Source of the DNA: Paenimyroides marinum
GTDB taxonomy: Bacteria > Bacteroidota > Bacteroidia > Flavobacteriales > Flavobacteriaceae
NCBI RefSeq assembly: GCF_900108395.1
Contig: NZ_FNXE01000012.1
Span: 1 to 64,000, forward strand
Direction: 5' to 3'
Length of the DNA: 64,000 nt
In this document: in pieces, positions 50,992 through 61,244 of the stretch
Layout of the letters: every line of letters begins with the position of its first letter
Position numbering within the stretch: the first letter of the stretch is position 1
Translations under genes and position numbers: made by a program
The notes under the pieces: model-generated
What the model saw: only the letters and a program-made list of their open reading frames with translations
Told to the model about the DNA's origin: nothing
Databases searched by the model: none

Positions 50992-52526
50992 GCGTTCGTC
51001 CACAAATCACGGTCTAAACTTCGGTACTGAATAGCCTCTGCAATATGCCGGGGTTTTATTTTTTCAGACAATTCCAAATCGGCAATAGTTCGGGCAACTT
51101 TTAAAATCCGGTCATAAGCCCGTGCTGATAAATTTAATTTATCCATTGCTGTTTGCAGCAGGTTTAACGATGTTTGATCTAATTCGCAAAAAGCACTTAT
51201 TAATTTGGTAGGCATCTGTGCGTTGTAGTGTACACCGTTATACTCTTTAAATCGGTTTGATTGAACAGAACGTGCCTTTATCACTCTTTTTCTGATTTCT
51301 TCACTTTTTTCAGACGTTGATTTTTCAGCCAATTTTTCAAACGGAACAGGGTTGACTTCAATGTGCAGATCAATTCGGTCTAACAAAGGGCCTGAAATTT
51401 TGTTTAAATAACGGTTCATCTCTTGAGCTGATGATTGACTTAACCCCTTATCGTTCATAAAATAACCACTCGGACTTGGATTCATACTTGCCACCAACAT
51501 AAATGACGACGGGTACGAAACAGTAAATTTAGCTCGCGAAATGGTTACTTCACGGTCTTCTAACGGTTGGCGCATCACTTCTAAAACCTCTCGTTTAAAT
51601 TCGGGCAATTCATCTAAAAACAACACACCGTTATGAGCCAGAGAAATCTCGCCCGGCTGCGGATAACTTCCTCCTCCTACCAATGAAACACTTGAAGCAG
51701 TGTGATGTGGTGAACGAAACGGACGTTTTTTTATCAAACCCACATTTTGGGCTTTGCCCACTACGCTGTGTATTTTAGTCGTTTCTAAAGCCTCGTCTAA
51801 AGTCATTGGTGGTAAAATACTCGGCAAACGTTTTGCCAACATCGTTTTTCCTGAACCGGGCGGACCAATCAATAAGATATTATGCCCTCCGGCAGCGGCA
51901 ATCTCTAATGCGCGTTTAATATTTTCTTGTCCTTTTACTTCTGCAAAATCCAATAAAGAAAAATCATTATCTATATTAAAAACTTCGTCCTGAAAAATTG
52001 CTGCAGGTTTAAGTGCTTTTTTTCCTTCAAAATGATTGATTAAATCGGCTATATTTTCAACCGCATACACATTCAACCCTTCTACAATTGCAGCTTCCTG
52101 AACATTGTGCTGCGGAAGGAAAATATCGGTAAAGCCATCGCTTTTTGCCTGAATTGCAATAGGCAATGCTCCTTTAATCGGCTGAACTGATCCGTCTAAC
52201 GATAATTCGCCCATAATCATGTTATTAGTAAAATCGTTTTTTTTTAACTGCCCAGAAGCTGCCAAAATCCCAATTGCCAAGGGTAAATCGTACGCAGACC
52301 CTTCTTTACGCAAATCGGCAGGCGCCATATTTATGGTTATTTTTTTTCCTGGTAACTGATATCCAATATTAGATAAAGCCGCTGCAATACGGTAGCTTGA
52401 CTCTTTTACTGCATTGTCAGGCAAACCAACTAAATGGTAGCCAATACCTTTATCAATATTAACTTCGATAATTATTGTAGTTGCATTAATGCCAAAAACT
52501 GCACTACCAAATACTTTAACAAGCAT
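50988..52526 (-). CDS. comM: ComM/YifB-like Mg-chelatase-fold AAA+ ATPase
   Basis: A 512-residue ATPase that in transformable bacteria promotes branch migration during DNA uptake. The N-terminal ~170 residues are a Lon-like domain (NATTIIIEVNIDKGIGYHLV and NMAPADLRKEGSAYDLPLA). The central Mg-chelatase-type AAA+ core has Walker A GPPGSGKT (~220), Walker B GVLFLDELPEF and the sensor region ASMNPSPSGYF; the C-terminal helical bundle begins near residue 400. The start is taken at MLVKVFGSAV (52526) rather than 18 bases upstream. Other competence genes are not seen here. Confidence 0.93.
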   Translation of the reverse strand: MLVKVFGSAVFGINATTIIIEVNIDKGIGYHLVGLPDNAVKESSYRIAAALSNIGYQLPGKKITINMAPADLRKEGSAYDLPLAIGILAASGQLKKNDFTNNMIMGELSLDGSVQPIKGALPIAIQAKSDGFTDIFLPQHNVQEAAIVEGLNVYAVENIADLINHFEGKKALKPAAIFQDEVFNIDNDFSLLDFAEVKGQENIKRALEIAAAGGHNILLIGPPGSGKTMLAKRLPSILPPMTLDEALETTKIHSVVGKAQNVGLIKKRPFRSPHHTASSVSLVGGGSYPQPGEISLAHNGVLFLDELPEFKREVLEVMRQPLEDREVTISRAKFTVSYPSSFMLVASMNPSPSGYFMNDKGLSQSSAQEMNRYLNKISGPLLDRIDLHIEVNPVPFEKLAEKSTSEKSEEIRKRVIKARSVQSNRFKEYNGVHYNAQMPTKLISAFCELDQTSLNLLQTAMDKLNLSARAYDRILKVARTIADLELSEKIKPRHIAEAIQYRSLDRDLWTNA

Positions 52527-52651
52527 AATTAATGATTTTCTCAACTTTAAATATAATAAATTATTCAGATATTTGTAGATATTTTACACAAAAAAACCAC
52601 GGTAAGCTCTTTATAGACCTATTGATTGATAGCTCAGTCTTTTAACAATAC

Positions 52652-52713
52652 ATTAGCAATTTTAAAAGAAATGTCATTATTATTCAATACCTTAGATAAA
52701 TAAAATTGCTAAT
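52652..52713. promoter_or_regulatory. 13-bp inverted repeat upstream of the RND operon
   Basis: ATTAGCAATTTTA (52652-52664) is inverted perfectly at 52701-52713, followed by six T; the arms are 36 bases apart. It could be an operator pair or a weak long-loop terminator. The remainder of the 274-base gap (52527-52800) is AT-rich, and I see no exact TAnnTTTG; TATACTTG at 52773-52780 is the nearest match. Confidence 0.4.
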
Positions 52714-52800
52714 TTTTTCTAAAAATGACTGTTAATTATTGTATTATATATAAAAATGGCAGTATACTTGAAGGTAATCAGTTACTTAGTAAAACATATG

Positions 52801-53967
52801 ATGAACATACAGATATTAAATAAAAAAAATAAAAAATTGAAAGCAACACTTTATGCTGCACTTTTAATTGGTAGCGGATTTTTCTTTTCGTGTCAAAATA
52901 CTATTGGCGCAGATAAAGATTCTTCTAACGACTTAACGCTTCCTGCTATAAAGATTGATACCACAACAGCAATTATTACCAAAGATTACATGGGAAGCAT
53001 TGAAGGTAAAATCAATGTGGAACTGCGTCCGCAAGTAGAAGGTATTTTGCAGGAAATATATGTAGATGAAGGTGATTACGTTAAAGCTGGTCAGCCATTG
53101 TTTAAAATTGATGCATCGGCTTATAACGAAATTTATAATAACGCACTTGCCAACGAAAATGTTGAAAAAGCAAAACTTAAAAATGCCAAATTAGAAATCG
53201 ATCGTTTAAAACCATTGATTGATAACGAAGTAATTGCACCAGTACAGTTAGAAAAAGCAAAATCTGACTATGAGGTAGCAAAAGCATCATTAGCAAAAGC
53301 ATCGGCGGCTGTGGGATCTGCCCAAATTAATGTTGATTTCACTGTGATAAAAGCATCAGTTAGCGGATATATTGGACGAATACCTAAACGTGTGGGGAAC
53401 CTTGTGTCTAAATCTGATAAAGAACCTTTAACTTATTTGTCAGACGTTAGTGAAGTTTATGTATATTTTGCTATGAGCGAAAGTGATTTTCTTCATTTCT
53501 CTAAGGCACAAAATTTAGAAAATGATTCGTTAGCAACTCAAACTTCATTAGGAACACTATTGCCAAACGCGTCGTTGATTTTAGCCGATGGAATTGAGTA
53601 CAAAGAAAAAGGTAAAATTGATGCCATTAGCGGGCAGATTAATAAAAGTACCGGAGCTATTTCTTTGCGTGCAAGTTTTCCAAATTCAGAAGATTTAATG
53701 CGTTCTGGTAATACCGGAACCATAAAAATTCAGGAAACCCGTAAAAACGTGATTCTTATTCCGCAAGAGATTACCACAAACATTCAGGATAAAACATTTG
53801 TTCATTTATTAAATAAAGAAAATAAAGTAATTCTGAAAGAAATTAAAATCGATGGTATTGCCAATAAAGACTTCATTGTTTCTGATGGTTTAAAACGTGG
53901 TGATGTCGTAATAAAAACCGGTTTCAATAAGCTTTCTGAAGGAATGCGAGTAATTCCCCAAATCTAA
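52801..53967 (+). CDS. RND efflux membrane-fusion (periplasmic adaptor) lipoprotein
   Basis: A 388-residue adaptor linking inner- and outer-membrane parts of a drug efflux pump. The signal ends at lipobox FFSC, so the protein is lipid anchored. Segments in order are a lipoyl/hairpin region (RPQVEGILQEIYVDEGDYVK and a coiled coil ~105-170 rich in Lys/Ala), a beta-barrel, and a membrane-proximal domain. Starts at 52756 and 52798 are also in frame, but MNIQILNKK gives the normal short n-region. First gene of the operon, 15 bases before the permease. Confidence 0.9.
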   Translation: MNIQILNKKNKKLKATLYAALLIGSGFFFSCQNTIGADKDSSNDLTLPAIKIDTTTAIITKDYMGSIEGKINVELRPQVEGILQEIYVDEGDYVKAGQPLFKIDASAYNEIYNNALANENVEKAKLKNAKLEIDRLKPLIDNEVIAPVQLEKAKSDYEVAKASLAKASAAVGSAQINVDFTVIKASVSGYIGRIPKRVGNLVSKSDKEPLTYLSDVSEVYVYFAMSESDFLHFSKAQNLENDSLATQTSLGTLLPNASLILADGIEYKEKGKIDAISGQINKSTGAISLRASFPNSEDLMRSGNTGTIKIQETRKNVILIPQEITTNIQDKTFVHLLNKENKVILKEIKIDGIANKDFIVSDGLKRGDVVIKTGFNKLSEGMRVIPQI

Positions 53968-53982
53968 AAAAATTCTTATTTT

Positions 53983-56900
53983 ATGCTGAAGAGTATCATT
54001 ACCAGACCTATCTTGTCTGCCGTAATATCTATTATATTGGTATTATTGGGAATTATTGGAAGCCAAATGCTACCCATTACCCGTTTCCCTGAAATTGCAC
54101 CTCCAAGTGTTAGCGTTAGTTTATCGTATCCTGGAGCAAGTGCGGAAACCGTTGCAGAAAGCGTGTTATTACCTATCGAAGAGGCAATCAACGGCGTAGA
54201 TGGAATGACCTATATTTCGTCAAAGGCAAGTAACAGTGGTTCAGGAAATATCACCATTAATTTTGAAGCCGGGACTAATCCGGATCAGGCTGCAGTAAAT
54301 GTACAAAACCGTGTTTCTAAAGCTACCGGACAAATTCCCAGTGAAGTAAACGAAGCAGGAATTACCGTTACGCCTCGCCAAAGCGGTAATATTATGACTA
54401 TTAATATTTTCAGCGACCATCCCGAACAAATTTATGACGAAACTTTTTTACAGGCTTTTTCTCAAATTAATCTAAACAGAGAATTATTACGGGTACCCGG
54501 CGTTGCTGCCGTTTCACGTGTGGGGGCACGAGATTATTCAATGCGTACCTGGTTAAACCCAGAAAAATTAGCATTGTATAACGTTACACCACAAGAAGTT
54601 ATTGCTGCTATAAAAGATCAAAGTTTTGAGATTGCTCCGGGAAAATTCGGTGAAACGTCTGATGAAGTTTTTGAAACCACCTTACGTCACAGCGGTAGGT
54701 TCAACTTGCCTGAAGAATATGAAAACCTTGTTATCAAAACCAATGAAGACGGATCTTTCCTATTTTTAAGAGATGTTGCCCGTGTAGAATTTGGTGCATC
54801 AAATGTGGGGAGTGACAACAGTGTAAATGGTTACCCGGGATTAACGCTGAATATTACTCAAACAAGTGGTTCAAATGCCCGTGATATTGATGTAGGTATC
54901 CGCGAGGTATTGGAAAAAATTTCCCAAACGTTTCCAAATGGAATCAAATACGATATTACCTATTCTGTAAAAGATCAGATCGATGAATCAATCAGCCAGG
55001 TAAAACATACTATTTTTGAGGCATTTATTTTAGTATTCGTTATTGTTTTCATCTTTTTACAAGATTTCAGATCAACACTTATTCCTGCCATTGCCATTCC
55101 GGTTTCCTTATTGGGAACCCTGTTTTTCATTTATTTGTTAGGTTTTTCAATTAATATTTTAACAATGTTTGCATTGGTTCTGGCAATTGGTATTGTGGTT
55201 GATGATGCCATTGTAGTGGTAGAAGCTATTCACGAAAAAATGCACGATACAGGTCTTACCGCCAAACAAGCAACATTGGAAACAATGGGCGAAATAAAAA
55301 GTGCCATCTTATCTATTACAATGGTTATGGCTGCCGTTTTTCTACCTGTTGGGTTTATGCAGGGACCTGCGGGAATTTTTTATCAGCAGTTTGCGTACAC
55401 GTTGGCAATTGCCATTTTGTTATCGGCTGTAAACGCCTTAACTTTTACCCCGGCATTATGTGCTTTATTTTTACGAAGAGGACACAGCATTCAAAAAGAT
55501 ATAAAATTTAAAGGAGATCAAAGACCTAAATTTATCAAAAGCTTTGATAAATCTAAAAAGAAATTCTTTAAAAAATTCAATGTATATTTTGATCGATTTA
55601 CACATTTATATATTCACTTCCTTCAAAAGTTATTAAAAAAACCGGTTGTTACTTTATTAGCAATGGTTGCAGTAATTTTAACAGGTGCCGTTTTAATGAT
55701 GCGTACGCCTACAAGCTTTATTCCTACAGAAGACGATAGTTTTTTAACCTATTCTATCACCATGCCTGCCGGTGCATCACTTGCAAGAACTAAAACTGTT
55801 TTGGCACAAGCAGATAGCATTTTAAAAAACCGTCCTGAAATTGGCGGTATGACAAATATATCAGGATATAATACCATTGATGCCGCTACAAGCCCTTCTT
55901 TTGCTGTGGGATACATCAATTTAAAACCTTATAAAGAACGTGGTAAGATAAAAAACATCAACGAAATTATTAATTTATACCAATCAGAATTAAACAAATT
56001 AAACGAAGGTAAATTTAGTGTGTTTCCCAGACCCACCGTTCAAGGATTTGGAGATTTTAGCGGGGTGGAGTTTGTATTGCAGGATCGTTTAAGTGCCGGA
56101 TTTGACAAATTCGATGAAACAGCTCAAAACCTGATTAAAGAATTAAACAAGCGTGAAGAAATAAGCAATGCTTTCACATCTTTTAATGCCAATTTTCCGC
56201 AATACGCTTTAGATATTGATTACATCAAAGCAAAAGCACTCGGGGTTAATATTAAAGATTTAATGAATACCATTCGGGCGTATTACGGTCGTGTACAGGC
56301 TGGAGATTTTTCACGTTTTGGTCGTCAGTATCGTGTGTATATGCAAGCTGATGTTGATTTTAGAAATGCACCCGAAACGTTTAATTCCATCTTTGTAAAA
56401 AATAAAAAAGGGGAAATGTTGCCCGCAAATACATTGGTTAAATTGCGAAAAGTATATGGCCCCGAAACGGTAAACAGATATAATTTGTTCAATTCCATTT
56501 CAATAAAAGCAACACCTGCCGATGGGTATTCAACTGGTGATGCTATTAAAGCTGTAGAAGAAGTTTCAAAAAAATTGCCCGGAAATTATTCGTATGAATT
56601 TACAGGAATGACTTTAGAAGAAAAATCTTCAGGAAGTCAGGCACTTTACATTTTTGGAATCAGTATTTTGTTTGTTTATTTCCTTCTGGCGGCTCAATAC
56701 GAAAGCTTTTTATTGCCTTTAGCGATCTTGATTTCAGTTCCTACCGGTTTTTTAGGTGTCTATGGATTTATTAATTTAGTGGGATTAGAAAACAATATCT
56801 ATGTACAGGTAGGGTTAATTATGTTGATTGGATTACTTGCCAAAAATGCTATCCTGATTGTAGAATTTGCATTACAGCAACGCAAAAAAGGAATGCAAAT

Positions 56901-57159
56901 TATTCAGGCAGCAGCCGAAGGTGCAAAAATGAGGTTACGCCCAATTTTAATGACATCGTTTGCTTTTATTGCCGGATTAATTCCATTGATGTTTACTGTG
57001 GGACCATCAGCAATAGGAAATAAATCGATCAGTATCAGTGCTGCAGGCGGAATGCTTATAGGTGTGATCTGCGGGATTTTATTTATCCCGGTATTGTTTT
57101 ATTTTTTTCAAACGTTTGACGAACATTTAAAATCAAAAGTTACTTATGAAGAAGAATAG
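53983..57159 (+). CDS. RND efflux permease (AcrB/HAE1 type)
   Basis: A 1058-residue inner-membrane pump, proton-driven and trimeric. It begins MLKSIITRPILSAVISIILV, with the conserved GSQMLPITRFPEIAPPSVSVS and PGASAETVAESV. Two periplasmic halves flank helices TM2-6 and TM8-12. The proton-relay pair is visible in LVLAIGIVVDDAIVVVEA (Asp-Asp of TM4), with the TM10 block RPILMTSFAFIAGLIPLM. A hydrophilic loop of ~50 residues rich in Lys/Phe occurs around residues 495-530. Substrates are unknown. Its end overlaps the outer-membrane gene by 14 bases. Confidence 0.95.
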   Translation: MLKSIITRPILSAVISIILVLLGIIGSQMLPITRFPEIAPPSVSVSLSYPGASAETVAESVLLPIEEAINGVDGMTYISSKASNSGSGNITINFEAGTNPDQAAVNVQNRVSKATGQIPSEVNEAGITVTPRQSGNIMTINIFSDHPEQIYDETFLQAFSQINLNRELLRVPGVAAVSRVGARDYSMRTWLNPEKLALYNVTPQEVIAAIKDQSFEIAPGKFGETSDEVFETTLRHSGRFNLPEEYENLVIKTNEDGSFLFLRDVARVEFGASNVGSDNSVNGYPGLTLNITQTSGSNARDIDVGIREVLEKISQTFPNGIKYDITYSVKDQIDESISQVKHTIFEAFILVFVIVFIFLQDFRSTLIPAIAIPVSLLGTLFFIYLLGFSINILTMFALVLAIGIVVDDAIVVVEAIHEKMHDTGLTAKQATLETMGEIKSAILSITMVMAAVFLPVGFMQGPAGIFYQQFAYTLAIAILLSAVNALTFTPALCALFLRRGHSIQKDIKFKGDQRPKFIKSFDKSKKKFFKKFNVYFDRFTHLYIHFLQKLLKKPVVTLLAMVAVILTGAVLMMRTPTSFIPTEDDSFLTYSITMPAGASLARTKTVLAQADSILKNRPEIGGMTNISGYNTIDAATSPSFAVGYINLKPYKERGKIKNINEIINLYQSELNKLNEGKFSVFPRPTVQGFGDFSGVEFVLQDRLSAGFDKFDETAQNLIKELNKREEISNAFTSFNANFPQYALDIDYIKAKALGVNIKDLMNTIRAYYGRVQAGDFSRFGRQYRVYMQADVDFRNAPETFNSIFVKNKKGEMLPANTLVKLRKVYGPETVNRYNLFNSISIKATPADGYSTGDAIKAVEEVSKKLPGNYSYEFTGMTLEEKSSGSQALYIFGISILFVYFLLAAQYESFLLPLAILISVPTGFLGVYGFINLVGLENNIYVQVGLIMLIGLLAKNAILIVEFALQQRKKGMQIIQAAAEGAKMRLRPILMTSFAFIAGLIPLMFTVGPSAIGNKSISISAAGGMLIGVICGILFIPVLFYFFQTFDEHLKSKVTYEEE

Positions 57160-58612
57160 TCAAAAGATAAAATATATAAGCTTCGGAATTCTGGTTTCAT
57201 TGAGTATTGTTTCTTGTAATTCACTAAAAAACGATTACGAATACAATGTTGAAGTTCCTGATATTTACATCACAAACGATAGCATAACTGAAACCGACTC
57301 AGCAAATATTGCGTTGATTCAATGGGAAGATTTTTTCAATGATGAGCAGTTGATCGCTTTGATAAAACAAGGAATTGAGAATAATTTTGACATGCGATCG
57401 GCATTAAAAAATATAGAAATTGCTCAACTAAAAGCAAATCAGGCAAAACTAAACTGGTTGCCAGATGTAGATGCCACATTAGGAAACATGGCATATCAAT
57501 ACCGCTCAGAAGATTTTTATAGTAATCCATCTGGCAACTGGTATGCCGAAAAAGGAACCGAACCACCCAAAAATATGTATAATTATACCATGCAAAACAT
57601 GAGCGGTATTTCGGTAAGTTGGGAAATAGATATTTGGAGAAAATTTAAAGATCAGAAACAAATCGCTTTAAATGATTATCTGGGAACAACAGAAGCAAGA
57701 AAAGCAATACAAACAAACCTTATCTCTCAAATCGCTGAAGGATATTATAATTTAATTCTTTTAAATGCACAATTAGAAGTTGCCCAGACAAACTTTGAAT
57801 TATCTAAAAATACTTTGGATATCATTCAATTACAATATGAAGCCGGACAGATTACGGCATTGGCAAAACAACAGACAAAATCGCAAATGTTAACTGCAAA
57901 AGCTTTGATTCCGTCATTGAAACAACAAATTGCCTTACAAGAAAATCAATTGAATTTTTTAGTAGGAAGTTTTCCAAAAAATATAGATATTTCTTCAAAG
58001 AAATTAGAAAACTATTTTTATCAGGATACTTTAACAGAAGGCGTTCCTTTGCAGCTTTTACAAAACCGTCCGGATATACGCTCTGCCGAACTTGATTTGT
58101 TATCTGCCAATGCAAACGCAGGGATCACTCAAAAACAAAAATACCCGTCGTTAAAAATTGATTTGGGAGGCGGTGTAAACAGTATGCTTCCTGAAAATTG
58201 GTTTAATATCCCGGGTGCATTGTTTGGTTCTGTTATTGGTGGTGTTACCGCTCCCGTTTTTAATAAAAAGAAATTAAAAACAGCATACGAAATCGCTTTA
58301 ATAGAACGAGACAAAACTGAAATTTCTTTACAACAAACAGTGAACAAAGCCATAAATGAAGTAACTGACGCATTGGTTGTAATTAAAACAATTGATGAAC
58401 AATTAGAAATAGCCGAAGAACAAGTTGTAAATTCAAGTTTAGCGGTTAGACAATCCAATTTATTATTTAACAGTGGTTTTGCTACGTATTTAGAAGTTAT
58501 CAACGCACAAAGAAGTGCCTTAGAAAATGAACTTAATTTAAACAGAATTCGTAAAAATAAACTTACCGCACGCATCCAACTCTATAAAACCTTAGGTGGC
58601 GGATGGCAGTAA
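57146..58612 (+). CDS. TolC/OprM-like outer-membrane efflux lipoprotein
   Basis: A 488-residue outer-membrane channel of the NodT/OprM family. The signal ends with lipobox IVSC. Two repeated OEP domains (~55-270 and ~275-488) contain long helices, including KGTEPPK-flanked sequence, RPDIRSAELDLLSANANAG and QSNLLFNSGFATYLEVINAQ. It completes the tripartite pump with the two upstream genes and overlaps the permease by 14 bases. Confidence 0.93.
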   Translation: MKKNSQKIKYISFGILVSLSIVSCNSLKNDYEYNVEVPDIYITNDSITETDSANIALIQWEDFFNDEQLIALIKQGIENNFDMRSALKNIEIAQLKANQAKLNWLPDVDATLGNMAYQYRSEDFYSNPSGNWYAEKGTEPPKNMYNYTMQNMSGISVSWEIDIWRKFKDQKQIALNDYLGTTEARKAIQTNLISQIAEGYYNLILLNAQLEVAQTNFELSKNTLDIIQLQYEAGQITALAKQQTKSQMLTAKALIPSLKQQIALQENQLNFLVGSFPKNIDISSKKLENYFYQDTLTEGVPLQLLQNRPDIRSAELDLLSANANAGITQKQKYPSLKIDLGGGVNSMLPENWFNIPGALFGSVIGGVTAPVFNKKKLKTAYEIALIERDKTEISLQQTVNKAINEVTDALVVIKTIDEQLEIAEEQVVNSSLAVRQSNLLFNSGFATYLEVINAQRSALENELNLNRIRKNKLTARIQLYKTLGGGWQ

Positions 58613-58648
58613 AAAATCTAAATAAGTATATATTTTTCATCTTTTACA

Positions 58649-59167
58649 ATGCAAAAAATTATTTTAGTGGGATATATGGGAAGTGGCAAAACAACGATTG
58701 GCAAAAATTTGAGCCTTTTAACCGGATTGCCGTTTGTAGATTTAGACACTTATATTGAAGAAAAAGAAAATTTATCGATCCAGGAAATTTTTAAAACAAA
58801 AGGTGAAATTTATTTCAGAAAACAGGAACACAACTGGTTAAATGAGTTGTTAAATCTAAACACTCCTATAATAATAAGTTTAGGAGGAGGTACGCCTTGT
58901 TATGCTAACAATCATTTACTTTTACAAAATAATAATGTTTTGTCATTTTATCTAAAAGCTAATATTACTACTTTAGTAAATCGTTTAAAAGATGCCAAAA
59001 ACAGACCTTTATTAAATAATATAGATGATTTGCCTTCATTTATTGCTCAACACTTATTTGAACGATCTTATTTTTATAATTTCTCTCAGTATAAAATTGA
59101 TGTAAACAACAAAAAAATTAACAGTATTTGTAACGAAATTTCAGAAATAATCAACCTTAAAAATTAA
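58649..59167 (+). CDS. aroK: shikimate kinase
   Basis: Phosphorylates shikimate in the pathway to aromatic amino acids. The 172-residue P-loop kinase has GYMGSGKT at residues 8-15, VDLDTYIEEKENLSIQEIF with the substrate Asp, GGGTPC and RPLL in the lid region. It starts 36 bases after the efflux operon. Other aro genes are not nearby. Confidence 0.95.
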   Translation: MQKIILVGYMGSGKTTIGKNLSLLTGLPFVDLDTYIEEKENLSIQEIFKTKGEIYFRKQEHNWLNELLNLNTPIIISLGGGTPCYANNHLLLQNNNVLSFYLKANITTLVNRLKDAKNRPLLNNIDDLPSFIAQHLFERSYFYNFSQYKIDVNNKKINSICNEISEIINLKN

Positions 59168-59210
59168 TCTATTATTATTTTTTTTATATTTATGGGTAAA
59201 TTTTGATACT

Positions 59211-61133
59211 ATGAAAAAAATATTTACTCAATTATTATTTATTTTAAGTCTTAATTTTTTATACAGTCAAAGTATAGACCCATCTCATGTAATTAATCTT
59301 TGTTCAAACCAAAGCGTTCAAGGTACCACACCTACTACAAATATTTACAATAATTTATATACTTCTTGTAGTTTTTTGGCATTATCAAGCGATATTACTT
59401 TGTACTATGTAGAAATTGAATCGGGTTCCACATTTACATTTACAGTAACACCAAACGCAATGGTTGATTTTGATTTTGCCTCATGGTTAAACCCTAACTT
59501 ATTTAATTTAGGTCCCAGCGATCGTGGTTCTCAAAACACAATTATAGGTATTACCACACCTGATATAGGTTTGTCTATGTTAGAACCCATAGAGCTTTGT
59601 GAAGGTGCAGGTGTTTCACCTCCTAATACAGGGAATGTACCTGGAATGGTGAGATGGTATGACGTAGTACCCGGAGATGGCATTTTGATTGCAATTGATC
59701 ACTGGGAAAGTTCTGTTGTTAGCTATGATTTATCTTTTGGTGGTGATGCTGTATTGAATTGTAGTGTTATCGGAAAAATCTATGAAGTTTGCGACTGGGA
59801 TAAAGACGGTAAAGAGTCTTTTGATTTAGAGCATATCAAAGACGAAATAAACAACATCAATAAAACATTCACAATTGATTTCTTTGAAAACGAAAGTGAT
59901 GCCAAAACATTGACTTCAAGCAATATTTTATCTTCACCATATGACGTTTCAACTGACGACAGCCCTAAAACAATTTATGCTCGGTTTAGACGGGCAAATG
60001 GTTTATTGGCACGGGTTACTGAAATAACTTTTATTGTAAATCCAGTTGCCGAAATACCCGATTATGACTTAGAATTAGAGGTGTGTGACTTTGATCAAAC
60101 AAAAGATGAATATTTTAACCTTACAGAAATTGAATCTGAAATTAATGCTTTAAATAAAACAAAGCCCGAATACAAATATTATGAGAATCAAGAAGATGCT
60201 TTAGAGGATAACGAAAATTACATATCCAATCCAAACAATTATCTTTCACGAACAAAAACCATTTATATACAAATTTCAGTAAACGGAAAGTGTCCTATCG
60301 TGGTTCCACTTAAATTAAAAGTAGATACTTTAGGGTTTCCACCATCTACAATTGATTACTCAGAATTTTGTGCCATTGAAACAGCAGATAGTTTGGTGTA
60401 TGATTTAGAAAAATCAATTGAATATTTTATAGGAGAAGAAAATATAAACGATTATGAATTCACTTTTTTCAGCGATCGAAATGACGCGATAAGTAAATCA
60501 AACCCAATAACAACCCCAAATGCATATAAAGTTCCTTTTAATCATTCCGAAACTGTTTATCTGAGAATTGAAAATGAAAGACAATGCTTTATTTTATCTG
60601 AATTGAATCTTGATTCTAAAAAACGAATCACCCTGCAAGACAATTACAATATTGGCTGTGAACCTTATATTTTGCAACCTCTACCACTGGGCTATAATTA
60701 TTTTACTGAACCCAATGGAAATGGAAAAAGATTAAAACCTTATGGTGAAGATGCTATTATTTACGGGCAACGTACGATATATATTTATGGGAACAGCTTA
60801 TTTGTTGATTCTGAATATCCTGATTTTAACCAATGTACTTACGAAACCCAGTTTACCGTTTACAATAACGATTGTCCTGTTCCAAAAGGAATATCTCCAA
60901 ATAATGACGGAATGAATGACCATTGGGACTTAACTCCGTTTGGTATTACCAAACTAAATATTTACAACCGATCAGGTTCTGTAGTTTTTAGTTACGGAGA
61001 AGGATATACCAACCAATGGCACGGACAAACAAATAATGGTTCTATTTTACCTTCAGGTACTTATTTTTACAGTTTTGAATCTATTAATGGTCCAAAAACC
61101 GGTTGGGTCGAAGTTATTTATGAAGTAGAATAA
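59211..61133 (+). CDS. T9SS type B cargo protein (gliding-motility-type C-terminal domain)
   Basis: A 640-residue secreted protein. The signal peptide (~1-20) ends with LYSQ. Residues ~25-185 form an N-terminal beta domain with several Cys. Three ~85-residue repeats follow (~192-280, ~290-372 and ~385-468), each starting with VCDWD/VCDFD/FCAIE-like motifs and containing paired acidic segments with TIYAR/TIYIQ/TVYLR strands. The last ~90 residues have the CHU_C/type B motif PKGISPNNDGMNDHWDL then NIYNRSGSVVFSYGEGY, recognised by the PorSS/type IX machinery. Function is unknown; adhesion is possible. Confidence 0.88.
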   Translation: MKKIFTQLLFILSLNFLYSQSIDPSHVINLCSNQSVQGTTPTTNIYNNLYTSCSFLALSSDITLYYVEIESGSTFTFTVTPNAMVDFDFASWLNPNLFNLGPSDRGSQNTIIGITTPDIGLSMLEPIELCEGAGVSPPNTGNVPGMVRWYDVVPGDGILIAIDHWESSVVSYDLSFGGDAVLNCSVIGKIYEVCDWDKDGKESFDLEHIKDEINNINKTFTIDFFENESDAKTLTSSNILSSPYDVSTDDSPKTIYARFRRANGLLARVTEITFIVNPVAEIPDYDLELEVCDFDQTKDEYFNLTEIESEINALNKTKPEYKYYENQEDALEDNENYISNPNNYLSRTKTIYIQISVNGKCPIVVPLKLKVDTLGFPPSTIDYSEFCAIETADSLVYDLEKSIEYFIGEENINDYEFTFFSDRNDAISKSNPITTPNAYKVPFNHSETVYLRIENERQCFILSELNLDSKKRITLQDNYNIGCEPYILQPLPLGYNYFTEPNGNGKRLKPYGEDAIIYGQRTIYIYGNSLFVDSEYPDFNQCTYETQFTVYNNDCPVPKGISPNNDGMNDHWDLTPFGITKLNIYNRSGSVVFSYGEGYTNQWHGQTNNGSILPSGTYFYSFESINGPKTGWVEVIYEVE

Positions 61134-61172
61134 TTTAAAAGAATTTATTGTTACAAAAAATTCAGATAGTAA

Positions 61173-61212
61173 AAACGTGCCAAAAAAAGTTAGTCTTTAT
61201 TTGAGCACGTTT
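61173..61212. terminator. weak hairpin between converging genes
   Basis: AAACGTGC (61173-61180) pairs with GCACGTTT (61205-61212) around a 24-base loop between the T9SS cargo gene and the aminopeptidase gene. Confidence 0.4.
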
Positions 61213-61244
61213 GAAACAATATTAAATTTATTTAATTATACAAA

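Noticed and set aside
61173-61181. Sigma-54-like TTTTTTTGGCACG on the minus strand
   Set aside because: It lies between converging gene ends, no gene starts downstream within reach, and the -12 bases do not match; it is part of the weak hairpin arm.
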